From Fimenecus sp045613065 (lineage in GTDB: Bacteria > Bacillota > Clostridia > Oscillospirales > Acutalibacteraceae): a stretch of DNA of 64,000 bases. The notes below the pieces were generated by a model. The model was not told the DNA's origin. It searched no databases and worked only from the letters and a program-made list of their open reading frames with translations. The translations under genes and the position numbers were made by a program. Numbering within the stretch: position 1 is the stretch's first letter; the number at the start of each line of letters is the position of its first letter. Positions 7,409 through 15,942 of the stretch are shown here, piece after piece. The stretch lies in NCBI GenBank assembly GCA_045613065.1, contig JAZLAH010000005.1, positions 12,181 to 76,180 on the forward strand, written 5' to 3'.

Positions 7409-8163
7409 ATATTCTTATGTTGTTTGCCTGTGTGGTCAAGGTAATAATCCTCTTTATAGATTAAATCTTCAACCGAAACAAAGGAATAACCTTGTGAAGA
7501 AAGTTTGGTGAGGATTATATCAAGTGCTTCTGCTGTGTTTTCCACTCCGTTATGAAAAAGAACCATTGAACCGTTTTCAATTCTTGATAAAACTCTTTGT
7601 ACAATCTCATCAACCGAAAGACCTGTGTAATCAAGGCTGTCAACATTCCATTGTATAGTGTACATGTCAAGGCTGTTTGCAACTTCAAGGCTTTGGTCTG
7701 TATAATCACCTGATGGTGCTCTTAATAAAGTAATTTTATCTCCTGTGATTGTTTCGAGTTTCTTATTGCAGTTTACGATTTCTTCTTGTATTTGTTCCCG
7801 TGAACATTTGGAAAAAGCTTTGTGTGTATCGGAATGATTTGCAATTGTATGGTCCGCATTATGAAAGGCTTTTACACTTTCAGGAAATTTTTCTGCCCAA
7901 TCTCCTACTATGAAAAAAGTCGCTTTTGCGTTATGTTTTTTTAGTATTTGTATAAGTTGTTCAGTATCCTGATTTGTCCAGGCTGCATCAAATGTGATTG
8001 CGATTTTCTTCTGGTCAGTCTGTACTGAATAAATTGGTAGTTTTCTTTGAGTTGAAGCAGAGGATACATATTTTCCTGCAATAAGGCCTAACATCATAAC
8101 AACTGCTAAAAGAATAGACATAACACCCATGATTTTTCGTCCTGAAATTGTTCTCATCCACAT
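7405..8163 (-). CDS. pdaB: Polysaccharide deacetylase, PdaB-like sporulation protein
   Basis: A 252 aa NodB-homology (carbohydrate esterase 4) protein with one N-terminal membrane segment (about 12-34). The deacetylase motif 1 reads I-T-F-D-A-A-W, with Ala in place of the second Asp, as in the PdaB subgroup. The zinc pair H-x-x-x-H is kept in A-N-H-S-D-T-H, and motif 3 is R-A-P-S-G-D-Y. PdaB-type proteins act on spore cortex peptidoglycan in Bacillus. The start at 8163 follows a GGAGGGA site that is buried in the stem of the preceding gene's terminator, an unusual arrangement reported separately. Assignment to PdaB rather than another CE4 protein is by motif 1, membrane anchor and length. Confidence 0.8.
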   Translation of the reverse strand: MWMRTISGRKIMGVMSILLAVVMMLGLIAGKYVSSASTQRKLPIYSVQTDQKKIAITFDAAWTNQDTEQLIQILKKHNAKATFFIVGDWAEKFPESVKAFHNADHTIANHSDTHKAFSKCSREQIQEEIVNCNKKLETITGDKITLLRAPSGDYTDQSLEVANSLDMYTIQWNVDSLDYTGLSVDEIVQRVLSRIENGSMVLFHNGVENTAEALDIILTKLSSQGYSFVSVEDLIYKEDYYLDHTGKQHKNI

Positions 8164-8164
8164 A

Positions 8165-8196
8165 AAAAATCCCTCCCATAAAACTTATGAGAGGGA
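8165..8196 (-). terminator. Terminator overlapping the pdaB ribosome binding site
   Basis: On the minus strand a 10 bp stem (8186-8195 with 8171-8180, one G-U pair) is followed by six U, ending 2 nt before the pdaB ATG. The 3' arm of the stem is the pdaB Shine-Dalgarno sequence. It may end transcripts of the upstream zinc-ribbon gene or act as an attenuator. Confidence 0.75.
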
Positions 8197-8217
8197 CAAA
8201 ATATATTATGTAATAAT

Positions 8218-8991
8218 TTATGCTTGCTTTCTGAGTTCTGCGATTTCGTTAGCAACAAACTCATCCAACGATGGCTGCTCTTGAAGCTGTTTCTTAAGTC
8301 CTTTACCAACTACAACATTCATTGCAACGTTAACAAGGAAAAGAACCGTACCTACAATAAATCCGAAACCAAGGCTACATTCAGTAACAATTCCACCACC
8401 GAGTGTTTCACAAGTCGTTGTGAACTGACCAAAGAATACAGCAGAAACTGCCCAACAAACAGTAGCAAGAACATTAAGAACGATGTTGAAAACATATTTC
8501 ATCTTGATACCTGAAATAAGTAATACGAAGAAATTAAGAACACCGAAAACTACTGCAAGGAGCATAAGCACACAAGCAATAACAACCATAGTTGCTGCTG
8601 TTCCTAAAACTTCGCCACCCATAAGTGAAATAACACTTCCGATATCTGTTTTAAGAAGGTAATCAAGAACAAATGTAAGGAATGAAATTGAGTTTTCACT
8701 CTGGTTAAAAGGAAGATTAAGTTTGAAATCATAAAGCGGAAGAACAAGTGCAATAAGTGGTGCAAAAGTAAGCACAAGACGAGCTATACGAAGCTTTGAA
8801 CCAACAACTGCAGACTTGAAGTTCTGAAGTTTATAGTGGAACTTTGCAAAAGCGTTTTCAGCAAAATCAGCGTCGTCATTCAAACGTTTTTCCCACTGAT
8901 GGTTTGCAAGGTTTACACCACATTTAGGACATTCAGGTTTAACATTCCATATTTTAAGTGTGTGTCCACATTCAGGACATTTAGCAGCCAT
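8218..8991 (-). CDS. Zinc-ribbon membrane protein, paralogue 1
   Basis: A 257 aa protein with an N-terminal zinc ribbon (C-P-E-C and C-P-K-C, residues 5-24), a charged linker, and four hydrophobic segments (about 68-88, 125-160, 170-195 and 205-230). It is clearly related to the shorter protein at 24829-25434: both have C-P-x-C pairs, a D/E-K-R-L-(N/D)-x-D linker and an R-(L/F)-(V/I)-L-x-F-(A/S)-P-L first helix. Function is unknown. Being separately placed, the two copies do not share a pathway context. A sensor or adaptor role at the membrane is possible. Confidence 0.7.
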   Translation of the reverse strand: MAAKCPECGHTLKIWNVKPECPKCGVNLANHQWEKRLNDDADFAENAFAKFHYKLQNFKSAVVGSKLRIARLVLTFAPLIALVLPLYDFKLNLPFNQSENSISFLTFVLDYLLKTDIGSVISLMGGEVLGTAATMVVIACVLMLLAVVFGVLNFFVLLISGIKMKYVFNIVLNVLATVCWAVSAVFFGQFTTTCETLGGGIVTECSLGFGFIVGTVLFLVNVAMNVVVGKGLKKQLQEQPSLDEFVANEIAELRKQA

Positions 8992-9038
8992 ATAATCACT
9001 CTTTCATTTTTATCATATCTTGGTATATTTTACTACAA

Positions 9039-10538
9039 TTATTTTCTTTTTGCAAGTCTTATTACATTCCAAGAAAGTGGTTTAAGGTCAACTGTAATAG
9101 TTTTGCCGTCAAACTCAGGTTTTTCAGCGTTAAATGGTCTTACAGGAGTTGCGATTGCACTGTTTTCAGCCTTAATATCATAACCACTCATTTCGATATG
9201 TTCAAGCACCTGAAGGTTTTCGAAGTCAAGAAGTGAAATGTCGAAAAGTACATTTTCATCCATATTTCTGTTTACTGCAAAAATTGTAAGATTTTCTTTA
9301 TCTTCACTAAGTGTTGCGATTGACTCAACATCAGGAACATCAGTAAATTCCTTTGTATCGTGTTTTGGAGAAATAACTCTTGAATCAAGAGTGTATCCAC
9401 GACCATAGTTTGAAAGATGCATAAATGGGTAGAAAATTGTCTGTTCCCAACAAGCACCACCATTTTCAGTCATAATAGGTGCAATAACATTTACAAGCTG
9501 TGCAAGACAAGCAATCTTGACTCTGTCAGCATTTTTAAGAAGTGTTATAAGCATAAGAGCAACTAAAAGAGCATCTTCAAAGTTATAAATATCTTCAAGC
9601 TGATGAGGTGCTGTACACCATTTGTCAACATGAACACCATTTGAATGATACCACACATTCCATTCGTCAAATGAAAGGTTAATAGTGTGTTTTGAACGTT
9701 TCTTAGCTTTAATATAGTCACAGATGCAGACAACAGATTTGATAAACTCATCCATCTTCATACTCTTTGCAAGGAAAGAAGGTGTGTCATCTGAACGATT
9801 ATCAAAATAAATGTGGAGTGAAAGGTAGTCAACTTTGTCATAAGCTAAATCGAGAGTAGTTGCTTCCCATTCACCGAAAGTGTGCATATCTCTACTTGCA
9901 CTACCGCAAAGGACAGTTTCGATTGAATTGTCTGTCCATTTCATAACCTTTGCTGCTTCACTTGCAGTTCTGCCGTATTCATAAGCAGTTTTGTGACCAA
10001 TCTGCCAGTCACCATCCATTTCGTTACCAAGACACCAGAGTTTAACGTTATGAGGGTCTTCATAACCATGTGAACGACGAAGGTCGCTCCAGTAACTACC
10101 ACTCTTATGATTGCAGTATTCAACAAGATTTCTTGCTTCCTCAGGACCACGAAGGCCAAGGTTTACAGCCATCATAGGTTCTGTTTTTGCTTTTTTACAC
10201 CATGTTACGAATTCATTTGTACCAAAAAGGTTTGGTTCGGTAACACCCCATGCAAGTTCAAGCTTTTTAGGACGAAGTTCTTTAGGGCCAACGCCATCTT
10301 CCCAGTTATATCCTGAAACAAAGTTACCACCAGGATAACGAACGATAGGAACATTAAGTTTTTTAACCTTTTCAATAACATCCTGTCTGAAACCATTTTC
10401 GTCAGCAGTAGGATGGTCAGGCTCATAAATACCACCATAAACAGCACGACCTAAATGTTCAATAAAAGAACCATAAATTCTATCGTCAATTTTAGCACTT
10501 GTAAATTCAGATACAAGTGACATCTTTGCTTTTTTCAT
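9039..10538 (-). CDS. abfA: Alpha-L-arabinofuranosidase, GH51, cytoplasmic
   Basis: A 499 aa GH51 enzyme without signal peptide, so it cleaves imported arabino-oligosaccharides inside the cell. The acid/base Glu is in C-L-G-N-E-M-D-G (E173) and the nucleophile in F-D-E-W-N-V-W-Y (E292); R-Y-P-G-G-N-F near residue 67 lines the active site. The length is typical for the family. It starts 20 bp after the end of the LCP gene with an AAGGAG site, so the two may be co-transcribed. No arabinose catabolic gene is in the window. It contrasts with the membrane-anchored GH51-like protein at 30210, which has lost both glutamates. Confidence 0.93.
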   Translation of the reverse strand: MKKAKMSLVSEFTSAKIDDRIYGSFIEHLGRAVYGGIYEPDHPTADENGFRQDVIEKVKKLNVPIVRYPGGNFVSGYNWEDGVGPKELRPKKLELAWGVTEPNLFGTNEFVTWCKKAKTEPMMAVNLGLRGPEEARNLVEYCNHKSGSYWSDLRRSHGYEDPHNVKLWCLGNEMDGDWQIGHKTAYEYGRTASEAAKVMKWTDNSIETVLCGSASRDMHTFGEWEATTLDLAYDKVDYLSLHIYFDNRSDDTPSFLAKSMKMDEFIKSVVCICDYIKAKKRSKHTINLSFDEWNVWYHSNGVHVDKWCTAPHQLEDIYNFEDALLVALMLITLLKNADRVKIACLAQLVNVIAPIMTENGGACWEQTIFYPFMHLSNYGRGYTLDSRVISPKHDTKEFTDVPDVESIATLSEDKENLTIFAVNRNMDENVLFDISLLDFENLQVLEHIEMSGYDIKAENSAIATPVRPFNAEKPEFDGKTITVDLKPLSWNVIRLAKRK

Positions 10539-10558
10539 AATAATTTTTTCTCCTTGAA

Positions 10559-11845
10559 TTAGTTGTTGGCAGCTGCTTCTTCGGTAGGTACTTCCTGTTT
10601 TTCAGAAAGGAATGAATGAAGAAGTTGTTGATTCTGTTCCATATCCATTACAAGACTTGCACCAACACCCTGAATAGTTTTATCGGACCATGTGCCATTA
10701 GCAGGAATTTGATGCTGAACGATAGGGTATGAATAAACTCTGTTCTTAACAGCAGCAAGACCTAAACTCATTATTTGATTAGATGACATATTTGTCTTAA
10801 CAAGAGGAATGATGTTTTCAGCTAGTGAGTATAAATCTGTAAGGCTCATTTTTGAAGCTTTCTCAACAATAGCTGTTATAACTTTTCTCTGTCGCTCTGT
10901 TCTTTTGAAGTCTGAATCAAGGTAACGGATTCTGCTGTACCATAAAGCCTGTTCACCATTGAGAAGAACGTCTTCACCAGCCTCAATTCTGACAGGCACT
11001 TTTACTTTTCCTGAATGGTATGTATAATAGCTTTCTCTTTCTGTAACATCAACGTTAATACCACCGATTGAGTCAACAATTGTTGTGAAAATTTCAAAGT
11101 CAACAAGTGCGTAATATTGAATATCGACTTTAAAATTCAGTTCAAGTGTGTCAGAAAGAGACTGGATTCCACCACGGAAATATGCAGAATTAAGTTTTGA
11201 CCAGTAGTTGCTACCTGCAATTTCAACAAAAGAGTCACGCAAGAAGGAAGTGAGCTTAATCTGCTTGTTTTTATTGTCGAGAGTTACAAGCATCATCGTG
11301 TCAGAACGGGAATCAACTTCACCTTCACGAGCATCAACTCCCACAAGCAACACGTTAATCTGGTCAGGATATTGTGTGAGGTCAGCAGCGTTCATAAATG
11401 CATTGTCAGTTAATTGTTCTTCTGTATCAAATGATGAAAGAAGATTGTCGATTTTCTGATATCCGAAAATACCCACACAAGACAGTCCTACCAAAGTAAT
11501 ACAAAGAAGAGTAATGATTGTATTTCTTACTGGATGTCTTTTCTTTTTCTTCCTTTTACGACGAGGTTCTTGTGTTGCAAGGTCACCATATACTTGGTTT
11601 ATATTATCATAATGAATTTCCTGGCGACGACGGTTTTCAACAGCACTGTGGTATTTTACCTGAAACGCCTGTTCAACCTCTCTACTGAATTCGTCATCAA
11701 AATTTTCAGCACCTGATGAGATATCTTCAAAAACGTCAGAATTTCCTGAATTACTGAAAATATCTTCGTATTTGTCAGACTTATTTCTATTGCTGAATAT
11801 ATCTTCAAACTCGTCGTTTGAATTGCTAAACTGATTATCAGTCAT
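10559..11845 (-). CDS. LytR-CpsA-Psr family glycopolymer transferase
   Basis: A 428 aa LCP protein. The chosen start at 11845 has an AAGGAG site; an in-frame start 21 bp upstream lacks one. The cytoplasmic N-terminus (about 1-105) is highly charged and carries three imperfect E-D-I-(F/S)-S repeats, then an R-R-K-R-K-K-K-K-R cluster before a single membrane helix (about 108-128). The extracellular LCP domain shows L-V-G-V-D-A-R, S-R-S-D-T-M-M and L-R-D-S, and an R-I-R-Y-L-D-S-D-F-K-R-T-E-R-Q-R segment, which bind the polyprenyl pyrophosphate. LCP enzymes attach teichoic acid or capsule polymers to peptidoglycan. A promoter lies at 11887-11915. Confidence 0.9.
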   Translation of the reverse strand: MTDNQFSNSNDEFEDIFSNRNKSDKYEDIFSNSGNSDVFEDISSGAENFDDEFSREVEQAFQVKYHSAVENRRRQEIHYDNINQVYGDLATQEPRRKRKKKKRHPVRNTIITLLCITLVGLSCVGIFGYQKIDNLLSSFDTEEQLTDNAFMNAADLTQYPDQINVLLVGVDAREGEVDSRSDTMMLVTLDNKNKQIKLTSFLRDSFVEIAGSNYWSKLNSAYFRGGIQSLSDTLELNFKVDIQYYALVDFEIFTTIVDSIGGINVDVTERESYYTYHSGKVKVPVRIEAGEDVLLNGEQALWYSRIRYLDSDFKRTERQRKVITAIVEKASKMSLTDLYSLAENIIPLVKTNMSSNQIMSLGLAAVKNRVYSYPIVQHQIPANGTWSDKTIQGVGASLVMDMEQNQQLLHSFLSEKQEVPTEEAAANN

Positions 11846-11886
11846 TTTTATACTCCTTATTTCCATTTATACTTATTAACCTATAT

Positions 11887-11915
11887 ATTCTACAACATTA
11901 TGTTGAAAATCACAA
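11887..11915 (-). promoter_or_regulatory. Promoter of the LCP gene
   Basis: On the minus strand, TTGTGA (11910-11915), 17 bp, TAGAAT (11887-11892), about 40 bp before the start. Confidence 0.6.
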
Positions 11916-11965
11916 TATTTTTCATAAAAAATTAAAGGAAAATATAAGATTTATTTCTCTACTAC

Positions 11966-11994
11966 TTGAAAGATGTAAGAAAAATATGTATAAT
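11966..11994 (+). promoter_or_regulatory. Promoter of the Nudix operon
   Basis: TTGAAA (11966-11971), 17 bp, perfect TATAAT (11989-11994). It is divergent from the LCP promoter. Confidence 0.75.
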
Positions 11995-12054
11995 GGATAA
12001 CAGTTTTAGTTTTCGTTGATGAGAACCATCAACTGTATTCGGGAGTAGAGACAT

Positions 12055-12795
12055 ATGTTAGGTAAGTATGTAAGGGTACGAGTTACCAAACCTATGCACT
12101 GCTTTGACAAAGACAGAAATTTTTCATATGATTTGAATTTCGGTAATGTGGAAAGTGGAATTGACCCACATTCACCTGTCAAAGGTGCATATATTATGGG
12201 TGTAACACACAGAGTTCGTGTTTTTGAAGGTCGTGTTATTGCCACAATAAAAAGAAAAGATTCAGGTGAAATAATACTTGTTGTTGCACCTAAAAGCAAG
12301 CGTTATATCGTTCATCAGATTGAGGATGCTGTTGCTTTTGCTGAACCTATGGGCAGTTTTGAAATAAGTTGCCTTTATGAAAGCTCATGTGGTGCAATCG
12401 TTTATCGTATAATAAATGGTGAAACAAGATTCTTGCTTATAAAGAATAAGAGAAGTGCAAACTGGGGATTCCCAAAAGGACATATCGAAAGAGGAGAGAA
12501 TGAAAAGGAAACTGCTTATCGAGAAGTTCTTGAGGAAGCAGGTATCAGAATCCGTTTTCTTCCTGATTTCAGATTCCGTTCGGAATATTCAATTCAGGGT
12601 AGAATTGAAAAACAGGTTGTAATTTTTCTTGCCACTACTGATGACACAACAACAATAATTCAGAAGGAAGAAATTGAAGAATATCTCTGGCTTAAGTTTG
12701 ATAAGGCTATGACTTCTCTTAAATTCCCTAATGATAAACAAATGCTTCGTAAAGCTAATGAGTACCTTTTAAATGCGGAGGTAGCAAATGGTTGA
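12055..12795 (+). CDS. Pyrophosphatase-like domain fused to a Nudix hydrolase
   Basis: A 246 aa two-domain protein. Residues 1-97 resemble the short clostridial inorganic-pyrophosphatase-like proteins (G-K-Y-V-R-V-R-V, L-N-F-G, A-Y-I-M-G-V, V-F-E-G-R-V-I-A, V-V-A-P). The acidic residues expected before A-Y-I-x-G are missing (V-K-G-A-Y here), so this half may be catalytically inactive. Residues about 105-240 are a Nudix hydrolase with a perfect Nudix box at G142-I164 (G-x5-E-x7-R-E-V-x-E-E-x-G-I). Nudix enzymes split nucleoside diphosphates linked to another group; the substrate is unknown. The gene overlaps the next by 8 bp. The start at 12055 has a GGGAG site. Confidence 0.8.
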   Translation: MLGKYVRVRVTKPMHCFDKDRNFSYDLNFGNVESGIDPHSPVKGAYIMGVTHRVRVFEGRVIATIKRKDSGEIILVVAPKSKRYIVHQIEDAVAFAEPMGSFEISCLYESSCGAIVYRIINGETRFLLIKNKRSANWGFPKGHIERGENEKETAYREVLEEAGIRIRFLPDFRFRSEYSIQGRIEKQVVIFLATTDDTTTIIQKEEIEEYLWLKFDKAMTSLKFPNDKQMLRKANEYLLNAEVANG

Positions 12796-13282
12796 AACAC
12801 TGGTAAATGAAATCACTATGTTTTTGCAAGACAAAGTTCCTGAAGAACTTGTAGCTTTTATTATATCCCTTATGCCTGTATTGGAATGTCGTGGTGGTAT
12901 GATTGCTGCAAGGCTTATGGAAATTCCTTTTGTCAAGGCATTTTTGATTTGTTATCTTGGTAATATGTTGCCAATTCCGTTTATTATACTTTTCATAAGA
13001 AAGATTTTTGATTTTTTACGCAGATATAACTTCTTTGAAAAAATTATTCTAAAGCTTGAGGCGAAAACTGAAAAGAATAAAGAAAAGGTTTTGAAATATG
13101 AGTCGTGGGGACTTTTGCTGTTCGTAGCAATTCCACTTCCTGGAACAGGTGGTTGGACAGGTGCGTTGATGGCAGGACTTCTTGATATGAGATTCAAACG
13201 TTCATTACCAATTATTGCACTTGGAGTCCTTATTGCAGGATTTATAATGTCAGCAATAACATATGGAATTTTTCAGATGTAA
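12788..13282 (+). CDS. Small multidrug export-type membrane protein (COG2426)
   Basis: A 164 aa polytopic protein matching the 'small multi-drug export' family: the segment P-V-L-E-C-R-G-G-M-I-A-A-R near residue 30, I-P-L-P-G-T-G-G-W-T-G-A near 117, and four to five hydrophobic helices. The family name comes from sparse data, and the transported compound is not known. It is translationally coupled to the Nudix gene (8 bp overlap) and followed by a terminator. Confidence 0.8.
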   Translation: MVETLVNEITMFLQDKVPEELVAFIISLMPVLECRGGMIAARLMEIPFVKAFLICYLGNMLPIPFIILFIRKIFDFLRRYNFFEKIILKLEAKTEKNKEKVLKYESWGLLLFVAIPLPGTGGWTGALMAGLLDMRFKRSLPIIALGVLIAGFIMSAITYGIFQM

Positions 13283-13300
13283 CAACAGAATACAACAAAA

Positions 13301-13330
13301 CCCCATCATAACGATGGGGCTTTATTTTTA
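13301..13330. terminator. Bidirectional terminator between the Nudix operon and alr
   Basis: A GC-rich 7 bp stem (13301-13307 with 13313-13319) has a T-rich tract downstream and an A-rich tract upstream, serving both converging operons. Confidence 0.85.
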
Positions 13331-13345
13331 TATTTCATTTTGCAT

Positions 13346-14485
13346 TTATTCGACAACTTTTCCGTCTTTAATATAAAATCTTGGTACTCGTGGTGTTATA
13401 AGACAGCAGAACTCATAGTTGAAACGATACTCTGCATCTGATACCTCTTCAACAGTAATTGTTTCGTTGCCGTCAGTACCAACAAGTGTTACTTCGTCAG
13501 CAATTTGTACATCAGGAAGATGTGAAACATCAATCATAAATTGGTCCATACACACTCGTCCCAATATTTTGCAACGTGTTCCGTGTACAAGCACTTCACC
13601 TTTATTTGATAAATATCTTGGATAACCATCGCCATAACCTACAGGGACAGTTGCGATTTTCATTTCTTTGTCAGTGACATAAGTTGAACCATAGCTTATT
13701 GGAAAACCTTTATTTACTGTTTTTACAAATGAAATGTGGCTTTTGAACTCCAAAGCAGGGAAAAGTTTGTACTTCTTATCCATTTCATTAGATGGATAAT
13801 GTCCGTAAAGCATTATTCCACAACGAACCATTTCACCTGCATAGCCGTCAAGTTCCATAGCAGAAGCACTGTTATACATATGGCGGATTGGGAATCTGTA
13901 TCCCTCATTCATAAGTTTATCAGTAAAACTGAGGAACTTATCCTTTTGTGAATTGGCAGATGTCTTATCAGAAGTATCAGCATTGGCAAAGTGAGTAAAA
14001 GCACCCTCAATAAAGATATTATCAAGTGAAAAAATAGATTTTATTTGCTGTTCACCAATTTCGTCAGGTTGAAAACCAATTCTACCCATACCTGTATCGA
14101 TTTTAATATGTACTTTTGCTGTTTTGTCAAGCTCTTGTGCTTTTCTTGAGAGTCCTTCAGCAGTAACAATATCAAATACAGTACAAGTAATATCGTTTTC
14201 GATAGCTGCTGCATAATCCTGACGGAAAATCTGACCTAAAATAAGAACAGGAGTAGTAATTCCGTTTTCACGAAGTTCAAGTGCTTCGTCAATCGCGGCA
14301 ACGCCAAGCATTCCTGCACCAAACTCAACAAGAGCTTTTGCAGTTTCGACTGCACCATGACCATAAGCATTGGCTTTGACAATACCTAAAATAATCATAT
14401 CGTCACCAAACTTCTGGCGTACAGTCTGCATATTCTTTTGTATGTTATCAAGATTTATTTTTGTATAAACTCTTTTAGGTAACAT
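13346..14485 (-). CDS. alr: Alanine racemase
   Basis: A 379 aa PLP enzyme that interconverts L- and D-alanine for peptidoglycan. The PLP lysine is K37 in V-K-A-N-A-Y-G-H-G. The second catalytic Tyr region is in the C-terminal domain (Y-G-S-T-Y, C-G-I-M-L-Y-G, C-M-D-Q-F-M-I-D-V). The start codon follows the trkH stop codon directly (TAA-ATG), so translation is coupled. It is the last gene of trkA-trkH-alr. Confidence 0.93.
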   Translation of the reverse strand: MLPKRVYTKINLDNIQKNMQTVRQKFGDDMIILGIVKANAYGHGAVETAKALVEFGAGMLGVAAIDEALELRENGITTPVLILGQIFRQDYAAAIENDITCTVFDIVTAEGLSRKAQELDKTAKVHIKIDTGMGRIGFQPDEIGEQQIKSIFSLDNIFIEGAFTHFANADTSDKTSANSQKDKFLSFTDKLMNEGYRFPIRHMYNSASAMELDGYAGEMVRCGIMLYGHYPSNEMDKKYKLFPALEFKSHISFVKTVNKGFPISYGSTYVTDKEMKIATVPVGYGDGYPRYLSNKGEVLVHGTRCKILGRVCMDQFMIDVSHLPDVQIADEVTLVGTDGNETITVEEVSDAEYRFNYEFCCLITPRVPRFYIKDGKVVE

Positions 14486-15931
14486 TTAAACACTCTTTCT
14501 CCATGTAGAAGGTAAAAATAAGATAAATATAGGGAATATTTCAAGACGACCTATAAGCATATCTGCTGTAAGGACAATTTTAGAAAAGTCTGAAAAATCA
14601 GCAAAATGGCTAATCATAGCGGTATTTGAAAGTCCAGGACCAATATTGTTAATACAACTGATGCTTGATGTGACTGCAGCAGTCATATCAAAATTGTCCA
14701 AAGCAATAAAAAATGTTGAAACTGCAATAAGAAGCATATATACAACAAAATAAACACTTGTTGTTGTAATTATTTCTTTATCAATAACTGCACCGTCAAG
14801 CTTGATACATTTAACACGACGAGGATTAATTGCTCTACGAAGTTCACGGATAACAGTTTTTATAAGTATCATAATTCTGCCGACTTTAAGACCACCGCCT
14901 GTTGAACCTGTACAAGCACCACAGAACATAAGCATTACAATTATGAATTGAGAAAGTGTTGGCCATGTTCCTAAATCTGCTGTGCCAAATCCAGTTGTGG
15001 TAATGATTGAAGCAACTTGGAAGCCTGCCTGACGCAAAGAGGTGCCTAATGAACCAACAATAGGCATAATGTTAATTGTAATTAATATTATCGAAACGAC
15101 AACAATTCCAACATATGTCCACAGTTCTTCACTTTTGAATGCGCGTTTAAATTGCTTCATTATCATAAGATAATATAGGTTGAAGTTGACACCAAAGAGA
15201 AGCATAAATACTGCAACAACGATTTCAATTGCAAGGCTGTCATATGCAGCAATACTTGCGTTCATAACGGAAAAACCACCTGTACCTGCAGTTGCAAATG
15301 CTGTTGTAACGCTATCAAACAGAGGCATACCACAGCAAAGCAAAACAATCATTTCGGCAACAGTAAGAGCACCGTACATAATGTAAAGAATTCTTGCTGT
15401 GATTGTTGTTTTTGAAACAAGTTTTCCTACACTTGGTCCTGGTACTTCCGCACGCATGATGTGCATTGACTGCATATCCTTCTGTGGTAAGAATGCAAGT
15501 ACAAACACAATAACTCCCATACCACCTAACCAGTGTGTAAATGCACGCCAGAAAAGAAGGCTTTTTGAGATTGATTCCACATCTGAAAGTATTGTTGCTC
15601 CTGTTGTTGTAAAACCTGAAACAACCTCAAACATAGCGTCGATAAGTGATGGGATTTCACCTGAAAACACAAATGGTAATGCACCGAAGAATGAAAGCAA
15701 AATCCATGAAATAGATACGATAACAAAACCCTCACGGGCATAAACCGTTCTTTTTTCAGGTTTTGGCAAGTTCATAATTGCACCTGTGCCAAGTAAAAGT
15801 CCCATTACTATTAAATAAATATGGAAAAGATTTTCTTTATAGTACAATGAAACAAACAATGGTAAGCATAGAAGTGCGGCTTCTGCCCATAAAAGTCTGC
15901 CCACCGTTTTAAGAACAATTTTATAATTCAT
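14486..15931 (-). CDS. trkH: TrkH/KtrB potassium uptake channel subunit
   Basis: A 481 aa membrane protein of the Trk/Ktr potassium transporter family, with about ten hydrophobic segments and the repeated pore-loop signatures: S-G-F-T-T-T-G-A-T, T-A-G-T-G-G-F-S, T-T-T-G-F-G-T-A-D and C-I-N-N-I-G-P-G. It also has W-L-G-G-M-G-V-I-V-F in the first repeat and C-T-G-S-T-G-G-G-L-K-V-G. It forms the K+ pathway and is gated by the cytosolic TrkA ring encoded immediately upstream (11 bp gap). Confidence 0.93.
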   Translation of the reverse strand: MNYKIVLKTVGRLLWAEAALLCLPLFVSLYYKENLFHIYLIVMGLLLGTGAIMNLPKPEKRTVYAREGFVIVSISWILLSFFGALPFVFSGEIPSLIDAMFEVVSGFTTTGATILSDVESISKSLLFWRAFTHWLGGMGVIVFVLAFLPQKDMQSMHIMRAEVPGPSVGKLVSKTTITARILYIMYGALTVAEMIVLLCCGMPLFDSVTTAFATAGTGGFSVMNASIAAYDSLAIEIVVAVFMLLFGVNFNLYYLMIMKQFKRAFKSEELWTYVGIVVVSIILITINIMPIVGSLGTSLRQAGFQVASIITTTGFGTADLGTWPTLSQFIIVMLMFCGACTGSTGGGLKVGRIMILIKTVIRELRRAINPRRVKCIKLDGAVIDKEIITTTSVYFVVYMLLIAVSTFFIALDNFDMTAAVTSSISCINNIGPGLSNTAMISHFADFSDFSKIVLTADMLIGRLEIFPIFILFLPSTWRKSV

Positions 15932-15942
15932 TTATTTTCGCC

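Noticed and set aside
12006..12299. 97-codon minus-strand frame over the Nudix gene start
   Set aside because: It is a shadow of the Nudix coding sequence and promoter, with no ribosome site.
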